DNA of 64,000 nt from the NCBI RefSeq assembly GCF_000987955.1, contig NZ_LAZU01000034.1, positions 1 to 64,000 of the forward strand. The letters are read 5' to 3'. Every line of letters starts with the position of its first letter. Position 1 is the first letter of the stretch. Source of the stretch: Paenibacillus sp. DMB20 (GTDB lineage: Bacteria > Bacillota > Bacilli > Paenibacillales > Paenibacillaceae). Positions 47,288-56,143 of this stretch are shown here, piece by piece. The position numbers and the translations under genes are program-made. The notes under the pieces were generated by a model, which was not told where the DNA came from, searched no databases, and saw only the letters and a list, made by a program, of their open reading frames with translations.

Positions 47288-48996
47288 GTGAAAAAAGAGT
47301 GGTGGAAAGAAAGCGTAGTGTATCAGATTTACCCGATCAGCTTCAAGGACTCCGACGGCGACGGCGTCGGGGATCTGAGAGGGGTCATTTCCAAACTGGA
47401 CTATTTGCAATACCTTGGCATCAACGTGATCTGGCTGTGTCCGATCTACAAGTCCCCGGGCCATGACAACGGTTATGATATCAGTGATTATTGCGCCATC
47501 GACAGCCGTTACGGCACGATGGAGGATTTCGACGAGCTGCTGGAGGAAGCGCACAAACGGGGCATAAAAAATCATGATGGACCTGGTGTTGAATCATACG
47601 TCCGATGAGCATCCGTGGTTTGTGGAATCGCGTTCCTCCACGGATAACCCGAAGCGTGATTTTTATATATGGCGGAAAGGCAAGAACGGTCTGTACCCGA
47701 ATAACTGGGAATCGTATTTCAGCGGCTCGGTCTGGGAATACGATCCCAAAACCGACGAATTTTACATGCATCTGTACGCCAAGCAGCAGCCCGATCTGAA
47801 CTGGGAGAACGAGGCGATGGTGGAGGAGCTGTACAAAATGATCCGTTGGTGGCTAGCCAAAGGCGTCGACGGTTTCCGTTTCGACGCGATTGCGCATATC
47901 GTCAAGGCGATAGGGCTCCCGGATGCGGACAACCCGGACAACCTGCCGGTCGTCCAGGCTTACCAGCTGTTCTCCAATCTCGAGAAGGTGCATACGCTTC
48001 TGAAAAAGCTAAACGAGGAAGTGCTGTTTGAATTCGATATCATGACCGTCGGCGAGACCTCGGGCCTGGGCCCGGAGCAGGCGCTTGATTACGTCGGCGA
48101 GGACCGCAACGAACTGGATATGGTGTTCCAATTCGAGCATATGTACCTGGATGCCGCCTCCGGCGGTACGGGAAAGTGGGACATCCGTTCATGGACGCTT
48201 CTGGAACTGAAAAAAATCATGAGCAGCTGGCAGACCATTCTGCACGGGAAAGGATGGAACGCCAATTATTTAAGCAATCATGACCAGCCGAGACCCGTTT
48301 CGCGTTTCGGGGATGACGGCAAATACCGGGTGGAATCGGCCAAAATGTTGGGAACATTCATGCAGATGCTTCAGGGAACGCCGTACATTTTTCAAGGCGA
48401 GGAAATCGGAATGACCAATGTCTCGTTCGATTCCATTGAAGACTACCGCGACGTCGAAACGCTGAACTACTACGAGCAGTCGAGGCTCCGCGGGCAGCCC
48501 GAAGAGGCTACGATGAACGCCATCCGCAAAAAAAAGCCGGGACAACGCCCGCACCCCCATGCAGTGGGATGATTCGCCGAATGCCGGCTTTACCGAAGGG
48601 GAGCCGTGGATCAAGGTAAACCCTAACTATAAGGACATTAATGTAAAGAAAGCGCTGGCCGATCCGAATTCGATCTTTCATTATTACCGCAAGCTCATTG
48701 CGATAAGAAAGGATTGCCAAGCGATCATTTACGGCGATTACAAGCTGCTTCTGCCGCTGCATACGGAAATTTATTCGTTTGTGCGTTCGGTCGAAAACGA
48801 GAAACTGCTGGTCATTTTGAATTTTTTTGACAAAACGCCGGAGTTCCATTGGCCCGAGGATCTGCAGACGGATACCAAAAAGCTGATGATTTCGAACTAT
48901 GAACCCGTCCCGGGCGAGGATGTGTATCATCTGACCCTAAGGCCTTATGAAGCACGGGTATATTTGCTGGAGGGCGATTGCATTAAGCCTGAATGA
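47288..48996 (+). CDS. GH13 alpha-glucosidase / oligo-1,6-glucosidase (two frameshifts)
   Basis: About 568 residues after removing one A each from A6 at 47566-47571 (RGIKIMMDLVLNH) and A8 at 48529-48536 (RKKSRDNARTPMQW). Catalytic residues of GH13 are all present: nucleophile Asp199 in DGFRFDA, acid Glu256 in TVGETS, Asp332 in LSNHDQPR. QQPDLNW points to the MalL/oligo-1,6-glucosidase subgroup. No signal peptide, so it acts on oligosaccharides inside the cell. GTG 47288 is behind AAAGGAG. The released glucose could go to the neighbouring dehydrogenase and glucokinase. Confidence 0.9.
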
Positions 48997-49070
48997 GGGG
49001 TACGGCCGTCACCGTGCAATTGTCATGAAATTCACACATATCGCCGAGAGGCTGTTTCACTCGGCTTCGA

Positions 49071-49107
49071 CAGCTCCGCTCCCAGGCAAAGGGGCGGGGC
49101 TTTTTTG
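49071..49107 (+). terminator. Intrinsic terminator after the GH13 gene
   Basis: AGCTCCGCTCC pairs with GGGGCGGGGCT (two G-T pairs), followed by six T. Confidence 0.75.
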
Positions 49108-49402
49108 TCCATCCGTTCCCGGGTGAATAGCGAAGCCTTCAGGCATTCAAGACCCGGAGCACTATACTATTGGCCTCCATACGACAGGATTGTTATGCAT
49201 CCCGTTCCACTTCTTTGCTTCTCAGCATCAAAGCATTTAAAAAAGAGTGAAAAAGCTGCTCATAGACCGGGATTTCACGATTTTATCCCCCTTGTTTCAG
49301 CCTCTTTTATCCCCCTGTCTTCTCTTGACCGGAGGGGTGCCTTCAATTATAGTGGGTACAGTAGGAGCAATCTATTATAGAAGGAAAAAGGTGGCTTGTA
49401 AC
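49108..49402 (+). other. glcK upstream region
   Basis: Nearly 300 nt, no gene. An open frame continues upstream of glcK from 49247 but carries the glcK promoter and no ribosome site, so it is noncoding. Confidence 0.6.
49325..49353 (+). promoter_or_regulatory. SigA-type promoter of glcK
   Basis: TTGACC, 17 nt, TATAGT. Both hexamers match consensus at 5 of 6 positions. About 50 nt upstream of the glcK start. Confidence 0.75.
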
Positions 49403-50353
49403 ATGTCTGAGAACATCTACGTAGGTGTCGATTTAGGCGGAACCGCGATTAAAGTCGGAATATGCAATGAAGCAGGGGAGCTTCTGCAGACGTATGAGGG
49501 ACCGACGGAAACGGCCAAGGGCGTGGACACGGTTATTAACAATATTGAGAAATACGTACGTCACATTGTCGAGCAATCCCCGTACGGTTGGGATCAGCTT
49601 GCAGGGGTAGGAGCGGGCGTTGCAGGCTTTACGAACATCCGTGAAGGCATTATTATTCTTGCGCCTAACGTAGGGTTTAAAGACGTTCCCATTCGCGCGC
49701 TGCTTGAAGAGCGTCTGGGCAAGCCTGTCAAAATAGATAACGATGCCAATGTGGCGGCTCTTGGGGAAGCCTGGAGCGGCGCCGGCCGCGGCGTCGACAA
49801 CTGCGTATGCTACACGCTCGGTACGGGCGTCGGCGGCGGCATCATCATTAACGGCAAGATTTATCAGGGCTTCGGGGGCATGGCCGGCGAGCTGGGACAC
49901 ATCACGGTGGTCCCGGATCTGGAAGCGATTCAGTGCGGCTGCGGCAAAATGGGCTGTCTTGAGACCGTTTCCTCGGCAACGGGCATTATCCGCATGGCCA
50001 AAGACGCGGTAGAACGCGGCGACCGTACATCCCTCGCGCTTGCCGGCAATATTGCTGCGAAAGAAGTGTTCGATGCGGCCAAATCCGGCGATGAGGTAGC
50101 CTTGCGCATCGTAAACCGGGCGGCATACTATCTGGGCAAATCCATGGCTTCCGTAGCGGCCGTGCTGAATCCGGAAACCTTCATCATCGGCGGCGGCGTA
50201 TCCAAAGCCGGGGATATTCTGTTCAACGAGGTACGCGTCGTATTTAATAAATTGACGCCTGAACCGCTGCAGCGCGGCGTGCGCATTGTTCCGGCGGAGC
50301 TCGGCAACGATGCGGGAGTCGTAGGGGCAGCGGGTTTGCACCTTCGCTCATAA
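49403..50353 (+). CDS. glcK: ROK-family glucokinase
   Basis: 316 residues. Phosphate-binding DLGGTAIKVGI at the N-terminus, sugar-binding TGVGGGIIINGKIYQG and GELGH, and the zinc motif CGCGKMGCLE. Converts glucose to glucose 6-phosphate with ATP. ATG 49403 behind AAAGGTGG. A non-PTS glucose route next to a GH13 enzyme. In Bacillus subtilis glcK lies elsewhere. Confidence 0.93.
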   Translation: MSENIYVGVDLGGTAIKVGICNEAGELLQTYEGPTETAKGVDTVINNIEKYVRHIVEQSPYGWDQLAGVGAGVAGFTNIREGIIILAPNVGFKDVPIRALLEERLGKPVKIDNDANVAALGEAWSGAGRGVDNCVCYTLGTGVGGGIIINGKIYQGFGGMAGELGHITVVPDLEAIQCGCGKMGCLETVSSATGIIRMAKDAVERGDRTSLALAGNIAAKEVFDAAKSGDEVALRIVNRAAYYLGKSMASVAAVLNPETFIIGGGVSKAGDILFNEVRVVFNKLTPEPLQRGVRIVPAELGNDAGVVGAAGLHLRS

Positions 50354-50451
50354 TTCGGGAAACGCGAAAAACGCCATCGTCCATTTAGAAGGATGGCGGA
50401 GCCGTTTCTACTTGCGGCCAAGACTTAAACTAATCAAGGGAGGAGAAGCTG

Positions 50452-51357
50452 ATGCTGGAAGAAACCGACCGCGGTACCGCAACATCAATGGCCACCCTGA
50501 TCATTATTACCGGCATGTCCGGTGCCGGAAAGACGCTGGCGGTGCAAAGCCTGGAGGACCTCGGGTTTTTCTGTGTCGACAATCTGCCGCCTGTGCTGAT
50601 TCCGAAGTTTGCGGAATTAATAGAGCAGTCGAAAGGCAAGATCGGCAAGGTTGCTCTCGTCATCGACCTCCGTGGACGTGAATTTTTTACCGCCTTGTCG
50701 GAATCGCTCAGTTATATTAAGGATCACTTTACGATCCACTGCGAAATTTTGTTCCTGGACGCGACCGATTCGGTCCTTGTTCAGCGGTATAAGGAGAGCC
50801 GGCGTCGTCATCCCCTGGCTCCTGAAGGCATGCCGCTTGACGGCATCCGCCTGGAACGCAAAATGCTAGATGAACTGAAAAATTCGGCGACCCAGGTCAT
50901 TGATACGAGCAACATGAAGCCGGCCAGACTGAAGGAGAAAATCATTTCCCGTTTCACCCATCTGGAAAGCCATATGCTGTCTGTCAATATTACGTCATTC
51001 GGATTCAAATACGGCATTCCGATTGATGCGGACCTGGTGTTCGACGTCCGCTTTTTGCCTAATCCCCACTATGTGGAAAATCTTCGACCGAATACAGGCC
51101 AGAACAGCGATGTGTATGAATACGTGATGAAGTGGCCGGAAACCCAGGCTTTTCTGACCAAGCTGCTGGATATGCTTCATTTCCTGATCCCGCAGTACCG
51201 GAAGGAAGGAAAGAGCCAGGTTATTATCGGTATCGGCTGCACTGGAGGCAAGCACCGTTCGGTTGCGATTGCGGAATATCTCGGCAAAATGCTGGGAGCC
51301 AGTGAAACGGAATCGGTATCGGTCAGCCACCGCGATTCTGATCGGGATCGGCACTAA
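50452..51357 (+). CDS. rapZ: RNase adapter protein RapZ, nucleotide-binding
   Basis: 301 residues. Walker A GMSGAGKT at 21-28, N-terminal kinase-like domain, and the C-terminal ligand domain with DVRFLPNPHYV and IGIGCTGGKHRSVAIAE. RapZ (YvcJ) senses amino-sugar metabolites in E. coli. Its Bacillus role is less clear. ATG 50452 behind GGGAGGAG. First gene of the conserved rapZ-glmR-whiA-crh unit. The C-terminal 15 residues are Ser/Asp/Arg-rich. Confidence 0.95.
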   Translation: MLEETDRGTATSMATLIIITGMSGAGKTLAVQSLEDLGFFCVDNLPPVLIPKFAELIEQSKGKIGKVALVIDLRGREFFTALSESLSYIKDHFTIHCEILFLDATDSVLVQRYKESRRRHPLAPEGMPLDGIRLERKMLDELKNSATQVIDTSNMKPARLKEKIISRFTHLESHMLSVNITSFGFKYGIPIDADLVFDVRFLPNPHYVENLRPNTGQNSDVYEYVMKWPETQAFLTKLLDMLHFLIPQYRKEGKSQVIIGIGCTGGKHRSVAIAEYLGKMLGASETESVSVSHRDSDRDRH

Positions 51358-51375
51358 TTGAGGGAAGTGATAAAC

Positions 51376-52356
51376 GTGGCTGAACAAGCTGGAAAACGCC
51401 CTCGCATTGTCGTGATGGGTGGGGGAACCGGGCTGTCCGTCATGCTCCGGGGACTGAAGGAAAAGCCTCTGGATATTACGGCGATCGTAACGGTCGCGGA
51501 TGACGGAGGCAGTTCCGGGATTCTGCGAAACGAGCTGCAAATGCCTCCTCCGGGAGATATCCGAAACGTACTGACGGCGCTCGCCGATGTCGAGCCGCTG
51601 CTCTCCGATATATTAAAGTACCGCTTCAGCACCGGCTCAGGACTGGCGGGGCACAGCCTCGGCAATCTAATCCTGGCTGCCTTGACGGATATGCACGGTG
51701 ATTTTGTCACGGCGGTTAAGGAGATGAGCCGGGTTTTTGTTTGCCGGGGTCAGGTGCTTCCTGCCGCCGACGAATCGGTCGTTTTGCATGCCGAAATGGA
51801 GGACGGCTCGATCGTAACGGGCGAGTCCAAAATTCCGGAGGCCGGGCGCCGGATCAAAAGGGTCTTCCTTGAACCGAGGGATGTCGAGCCGCTGCCAGAG
51901 GCTCTGGAGGCAATCCGGAATGCGGATGCGATCCTGATCGGCCCAGGCAGCTTGTATACCAGCATTTTGCCCAATCTGATCGTACCGAAGCTGTCGGAAG
52001 CGATCGTCTCGTCCGAAGCCATAAAAATATTTGTATGCAATGTTATGACACAGCCCGGGGAAACCGATAATTATACCGTCGGCGACCATCTGCAGGCCGT
52101 GTACGATCATGTCGGTCTTCATCTGTTTGACTATGTGATTGTGAACGACGGGGAAATCCCGCCCCAGGTTCAGGACAAATACGCCGAGAAGGGCGCCAAG
52201 CCCGTACTGCTTGACCGGGACGAAGTAACCAGCCGTGGCTATAAGTTGATTGCGGACAAACTGGTGCTGTTCCGGACGTATTTGCGGCATGATGCCGACA
52301 AGCTGAGCCATCACATTTTCCAGCTGGTGCAAGACTGGATTTCCAGAAAGAGGTGA
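51376..52356 (+). CDS. glmR: Gluconeogenesis and cell-wall precursor factor YvcK/GlmR
   Basis: 326 residues, CofD/YvcK fold. Conserved VVMGGGTGLSVMLRGLK, TVADDGGSSGILRNEL, GHSLGNLILAAL and IGPGSLYTSILPNLIV. In Bacillus it binds UDP-GlcNAc and stimulates GlmS when carbon is low. GTG 51376 is chosen behind GAGGGAAG. The in-frame TTG 51358 overlaps the rapZ end. Stop 6 nt before whiA. Confidence 0.95.
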   Translation: MAEQAGKRPRIVVMGGGTGLSVMLRGLKEKPLDITAIVTVADDGGSSGILRNELQMPPPGDIRNVLTALADVEPLLSDILKYRFSTGSGLAGHSLGNLILAALTDMHGDFVTAVKEMSRVFVCRGQVLPAADESVVLHAEMEDGSIVTGESKIPEAGRRIKRVFLEPRDVEPLPEALEAIRNADAILIGPGSLYTSILPNLIVPKLSEAIVSSEAIKIFVCNVMTQPGETDNYTVGDHLQAVYDHVGLHLFDYVIVNDGEIPPQVQDKYAEKGAKPVLLDRDEVTSRGYKLIADKLVLFRTYLRHDADKLSHHIFQLVQDWISRKR

Positions 52357-52361
52357 GTCCC

Positions 52362-53292
52362 TTGTCATTTGCGGCACAAACCAAGAAAGAGCTGACCATG
52401 GTCGAAGGCCAGAACTGCTGCGAAAAAGCCGAGCTGTCTGCGCTGATCCGCATGAACGGATCGGTTCAGCTGTCGAGCAAAAAAATCGTGCTGGACATTT
52501 CGACGGAAAATGCCGCGATCGCAAGGCGCATTTATTCCTTAATTAAAAAGCATTTCCAGGCGCATACGGAGCTTTTGGTGCGTAAAAAAAATGCGTTTGA
52601 AGAAAAATAACGTGTACATCGTCCGCATTCCGGCCCAGGTACAGGAAATCCTAAAGGAGCTGCGGATCGTGTCCGAGGGCTTCTTGTTCCTGCCGCGGAT
52701 CGATGAGGACATCGTTCGCAAGAACTGCTGCAAGCGGGCCTATTTGCGCGGCGCCTTCATGGCGGGCGGATCGGTCAATAATCCCGAGGGGTCCTCGTAC
52801 CATTTGGAGATTGCTTCCATGTATGAGGAGCACTGCAAGGCGCTGGTCGATCTAGCGAACGAATTCCATCTGAACGCCCGCTGCATCGAGCGGAAAAAAG
52901 GGTTTATTTTTTACATTAAGGAAGGCGAGAAGATTATCGAGTTCTTGAATCTGATCGGGGCCCACCAAGCCTTGTTCAAGTTTGAGGATGTCCGCATCAT
53001 GCGCGATATGCGCAATTCGGTAAACCGGATCGTGAACTGCGAAACCGCGAACCTGAACAAAACCATCGGCGCCGCCATTCGCCAGATCGAGAACATTAAG
53101 CTTTTGCAAAAGGAAGTGGGCCTGGAAAACCTGCCGGACAAGCTCCGTGAAGTGGCGGAAATCCGTCTTCAGCATCCCGACATGAATCTGAAAGAGGTCG
53201 GCGAAATGCTGAAAGGCACCGTCAGCAAATCCGGAGTGAATCACCGTCTGCGCAAAATCGACGAAATGGCGGAAAAAATCCGGAACGGCTAA
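52362..53292 (+). CDS. whiA: DNA-binding protein WhiA (frameshift)
   Basis: About 309 residues after removing one A from A8 at 52584-52591, giving LLVRKKMRLKKNNVYIVRI. LAGLIDADG-like N-terminal domain (YLRGAFMAGGSVNNPEGSYH-type segment) and a C-terminal helix-turn-helix with LREVAEIRLQHPDMNLKEVG. TTG 52362 (MSFAAQTKKEL) fits the family start and sits behind AAAGAGG. WhiA influences division and chromosome segregation in Bacillus and sporulation in Streptomyces. Confidence 0.93.
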
Positions 53293-53325
53293 AGTTTTTT
53301 TATTCTAGTGTCCTGTATGGTAAAA

Positions 53326-53334
53326 TGGTATAAT
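53326..53334 (+). promoter_or_regulatory. Extended -10 promoter before crh
   Basis: TG-G-TATAAT, a perfect extended -10, 60 nt before the crh start. The -35 is weak. Confidence 0.55.
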
Positions 53335-53393
53335 GTTATAAAATATTATGGATTTCTGTGTTTTGAGATTTGATAATAGGGGGTAAACTTTCC

Positions 53394-53663
53394 ATGACAA
53401 AGCACCCGGTAGTCGTTCGGTTGAAAACGGGTCTACATGCGAGACCGGCCGCGCTGTTTGTTCAAGAAGCGAATAAATATTCATCTGAGATTTTCGTGGA
53501 AAAGGACGATAAAAGAGTAAACGCAAAAAGCATCATGGGAATTATGAGCCTTGCCATCAGTTCGGGGACTGAAATTCACATCAGCGCGGAAGGCGCGGAT
53601 GCTGAGCAAGCGGTTACTTCTTTAGTGAACCTGGTAAGCAAAGAGGAACTGGAAAACCAGTAA
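53394..53663 (+). CDS. crh: HPr-family phosphocarrier at the crh position, with His15 retained
   Basis: 89 residues. Sequence style is Crh-like (VVVRLKTGL, then ARPAALFVQEAN), and the Ser46 region NAKSIMGIMSL is intact for HprK. Bacillus Crh has Gln at position 15 and cannot take phosphate from PTS enzyme I, but here position 15 is His (TGLHARPA), as in HPr. It may therefore act both in PTS transport and in catabolite signalling, or be a bona fide HPr. Follows whiA as crh does in Bacillus. ATG 53394 behind AGGGGG. The symbol reflects position, not proven function. Confidence 0.85.
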   Translation: MTKHPVVVRLKTGLHARPAALFVQEANKYSSEIFVEKDDKRVNAKSIMGIMSLAISSGTEIHISAEGADAEQAVTSLVNLVSKEELENQ

Positions 53664-53683
53664 AAACTCATACTTTCGTTAGG

Positions 53684-53710
53684 AAAAGCCTTGGAAACAG
53701 GGCTTTTTTT
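53684..53710 (+). terminator. Intrinsic terminator after crh
   Basis: AAAAGCC (53684-53690) pairs with GGCTTTT (53701-53707), then T. Confidence 0.85.
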
Positions 53711-53734
53711 ATGAGATGAGAACGTATAAACTTC

Positions 53735-53825
53735 CGAGGTTTGCCATTCCTTATCTCGCAAGAAAAACTTCTGCTCTATGCGGTCTGCTTCTGAGCAAGT
53801 ACGTCGATAAACGTTTTTCTTAAGA
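53735..53825 (+). repeat. Dispersed repeat, copy B
   Basis: Second copy of the element at 3942-4040, in the same orientation and again directly behind a terminator. CCTTATCTCGCAAGAAAA is identical. The end ACGTCGATAAACGT plus T run is a less perfect hairpin than in copy A. Confidence 0.7.
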
Positions 53826-53860
53826 GATCAGTTACATTATACTTGGCTTATGTTTACCAC

Positions 53861-53899
53861 AAAAACGCTATCTTCCATATCAAGGATGATAGCGTTTTT
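53861..53899 (+). terminator. Strong inverted repeat, terminator-like
   Basis: AAAAACGCTATC (53861-53872) pairs perfectly with GATAGCGTTTTT (53888-53899). Because of the A/T flanks it could terminate on either strand. The rest of 53900-54049 shows no gene. Confidence 0.75.
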
Positions 53900-54049
53900 G
53901 CGTGGTTGGCTCCGTGGTGACTCCGCTGCTCATGAACCCATACGATGACGATTTTATTTTATGACCTTCCGTGCAACATTTACCATTTATGAGACGTTAG
54001 GAGAGTAAGGCAAGCTAATAGCACTGCCATTTAAAGGAGGTCGATTTTA

Positions 54050-54814
54050 ATGAACACATGGGTTAAACGTTTGGGGTCGGTCATGATCGCAGGAGCTCTG
54101 CTGACGGGCGGAACCGCCTGGTCGGGCGCTCTCGGGGCGGGCGAGGTCCATGCGGCGGAAGTTCAGCAGCAGCAGAACCGGGTAACGGTAGTCGGTAAGG
54201 GAGAGCTTTCGGTGAAACCGGATATTGTTTACCTGTCCATCGGCGTTGAGTCGTATGCGGATAGCGCGAAGTCGGCGCAAAAGCATAACGCCGAGAAGAT
54301 GGAGAAGATCCTTGCCTTGCTGAAAAACACCTGGAAGATCGAAGAGAAAGACATTAAAACCGAACAATTTTATGTTCAGCCAAACTATTCATACACCGAA
54401 AAAGAAGGACGCAAGGTGAAGAACTACATTGCTTTCCATTCCCTTGAAGTTACGCTGCGCGATCTGAACAAGGTAGGAGACTTGCTGGATGCGGCTGCCG
54501 AAGCCGGAGCGAACAACGTCGGCAACGCCCGCTTTTCCGTAGAGAACCGCGATGCGTTTGAAGCCCAGGTCATCGAAAAAGCCATGGCCAATGCGGATGT
54601 CAAGGCCCAAGCCATTGCCAAAGCCTCCAAGCGGCAGCTCGGCGTTGTCGTCAATGTAGTGCAGGATGAAGCCGCAAACCGGGATGTGTTCAACTACGAG
54701 ATGAAAGAATCTGTCATGATGGACGCTTCAGGCGCGAATCAGGCCAGTACTTCCGTGAAGCCCGGCGAAATCAAGCTGGTCACCCAGCTGTACGTTCAGT
54801 ATGAACTGAAATAG
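54050..54814 (+). CDS. Exported SIMPL-domain protein
   Basis: 254 residues. Signal peptide (about 1-36, cleavage near VHAAE), then a SIMPL (DUF541) domain (RVTVVGKGELSVKPDIVYLS, then VGNARFSVEN). Family members form oligomeric shells at the cell surface, with roles suggested in envelope stress. ATG 54050 behind AAAGGAGG. Single-gene unit. Confidence 0.88.
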   Translation: MNTWVKRLGSVMIAGALLTGGTAWSGALGAGEVHAAEVQQQQNRVTVVGKGELSVKPDIVYLSIGVESYADSAKSAQKHNAEKMEKILALLKNTWKIEEKDIKTEQFYVQPNYSYTEKEGRKVKNYIAFHSLEVTLRDLNKVGDLLDAAAEAGANNVGNARFSVENRDAFEAQVIEKAMANADVKAQAIAKASKRQLGVVVNVVQDEAANRDVFNYEMKESVMMDASGANQASTSVKPGEIKLVTQLYVQYELK

Positions 54815-54836
54815 AAAAAGTAAGAGCTTGGCTTTT

Positions 54837-54876
54837 AGCCGCCCGGACGCACTCCCCTTGCGTTCCGGGCGGTTTT
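54837..54876 (+). terminator. Intrinsic terminator after the SIMPL gene
   Basis: AGCCGCCCGGA pairs with TCCGGGCGGTT with an inner CGCA/TGCG helix, then T. Confidence 0.88.
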
Positions 54877-54989
54877 ACATTTCCGTACCCTTGTACGCTT
54901 ATACATATATATGCCAAAAAAATTGACCGCTAAATTCCTATAACGGGGACCGCGGACCTGCCGCCCCTGTCGAAATACACAGAAAAGTG

Positions 54990-55018
54990 TTGTGTATGGG
55001 GGGAAAAAACGGTATAGT
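54990..55018 (+). promoter_or_regulatory. SigA-type promoter of the pot operon
   Basis: TTGTGT, 17 nt, TATAGT. Both hexamers are near consensus. The transcript would start near 55025 and carry a leader of about 145 nt. Confidence 0.7.
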
Positions 55019-55052
55019 GAATATGCAAAAAAACCGAAAAAAACAATCGCTC

Positions 55053-55085
55053 AAGCCATACCCATGGATATGGCTTTTTTTTTCT
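55053..55085 (+). terminator. Leader terminator (possible attenuator) before potA
   Basis: AAGCCATA, 8-nt loop, TATGGCTT, then nine or more T, located between the promoter and potA. No gene ends here, so it sits in the leader. Confidence 0.7.
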
Positions 55086-55171
55086 TAAGGTATCGACGTT
55101 TTCAGAATGACGTTTTTTCCTTAAGGAAGATAAATGTATGAACCAACAACATAAACCGTAAGGGGATGAAG

Positions 55172-56143
55172 ATGCATATGATTGAACTTGTCCAACTTCA
55201 GAAACAATTTCAAGGACAAGCGGTCGTGCATCCGCTGTCGCTCTCCATTAAGGAAGGGGAATTCCTGACCTTGCTGGGCCCCAGCGGCTGCGGCAAGACG
55301 ACAATCCTCCGTATGATTGCAGGATTCGAACAGCCGACGGAAGGGGAAGTGTGGCTGGCCGGCCAGAACGTGACCGAAACGCCGGCGAACAAGCGGGATT
55401 TGAATCTCGTGTTCCAGCATTACGCCCTGTTTCCGCACATGACCGTGGAAGATAACATCGCGTTTGGATTGAAAATGAAGAAAATGCCCAAGGGGCAGAT
55501 CAAGGAACGGGTCAGCGAAGCCGTCGCCATGACGCAGCTTACACCTTTGCAGGACCGTTATCCGCATCAGCTGTCCGGCGGACAACAGCAGCGCGTCGCC
55601 ATCGCCCGCGCCATCGCGAACAAACCGAAGGTGCTCCTGCTGGACGAACCGCTTGGCGCGCTTGATCTTCAGCTTCGCAAGAACCTGCAATCCGAATTGA
55701 AGCATCTTCAGCGGACGCTCGGCATTACCTTCGTCTATGTGACCCATGACCAGGAAGAGGCAATGATGCTGTCCGACCGGATCGTCATCATGAACAACGG
55801 CAAGGTCGAGCAGATCGGCACGCCGCGCGAAATTTACGCCAGACCGCAAACTCTGTTTGCTGCCACCTTTGTCGGAGAGAACAACATTTTCTCCTCCGCC
55901 CAAGGGCTTTTTGCCGTACGTCCCGAAAAGATCCTCCCGAGCCGCGGGCCGGGGGCCAAGAAAACCGGAGTGATCGAGGACGTTCAGTACCTCGGCAGCG
56001 TGCACAAGCTGATGGTTCAGCTCGACAACGAGCCGATGAAGGTTACGATCGCGCTTGATTTTACGGATGATCAGCCTTGGGAAGTCGGTGAAAACATTGG
56101 GCTGAGCTGGGATGCAAGGGATGAGGTGGCGATCGGGTCATGA
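55172..56143 (+). CDS. potA: Spermidine/putrescine ABC importer, ATPase
   Basis: 323 residues. Walker A GPSGCGKTT, Q-loop NLVFQHYALFPHM, signature QLSGGQQQRVAIARA, Walker B VLLLDEPLGALD, H-switch YVTHDQEEA, and a short C-terminal TOBE domain. ATG 55172 is preferred (6 nt after AAGGGG). ATG 55166 and 55178 are alternatives. Overlaps potB by 4 nt. Confidence 0.93.
   Translation: MHMIELVQLQKQFQGQAVVHPLSLSIKEGEFLTLLGPSGCGKTTILRMIAGFEQPTEGEVWLAGQNVTETPANKRDLNLVFQHYALFPHMTVEDNIAFGLKMKKMPKGQIKERVSEAVAMTQLTPLQDRYPHQLSGGQQQRVAIARAIANKPKVLLLDEPLGALDLQLRKNLQSELKHLQRTLGITFVYVTHDQEEAMMLSDRIVIMNNGKVEQIGTPREIYARPQTLFAATFVGENNIFSSAQGLFAVRPEKILPSRGPGAKKTGVIEDVQYLGSVHKLMVQLDNEPMKVTIALDFTDDQPWEVGENIGLSWDARDEVAIGS

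Noticed and set aside
49247..49402. N-terminal extension of GlcK
   Set aside because: It contains the promoter, has no ribosome site, and the ROK fold begins at residue 5 of the start at 49403.
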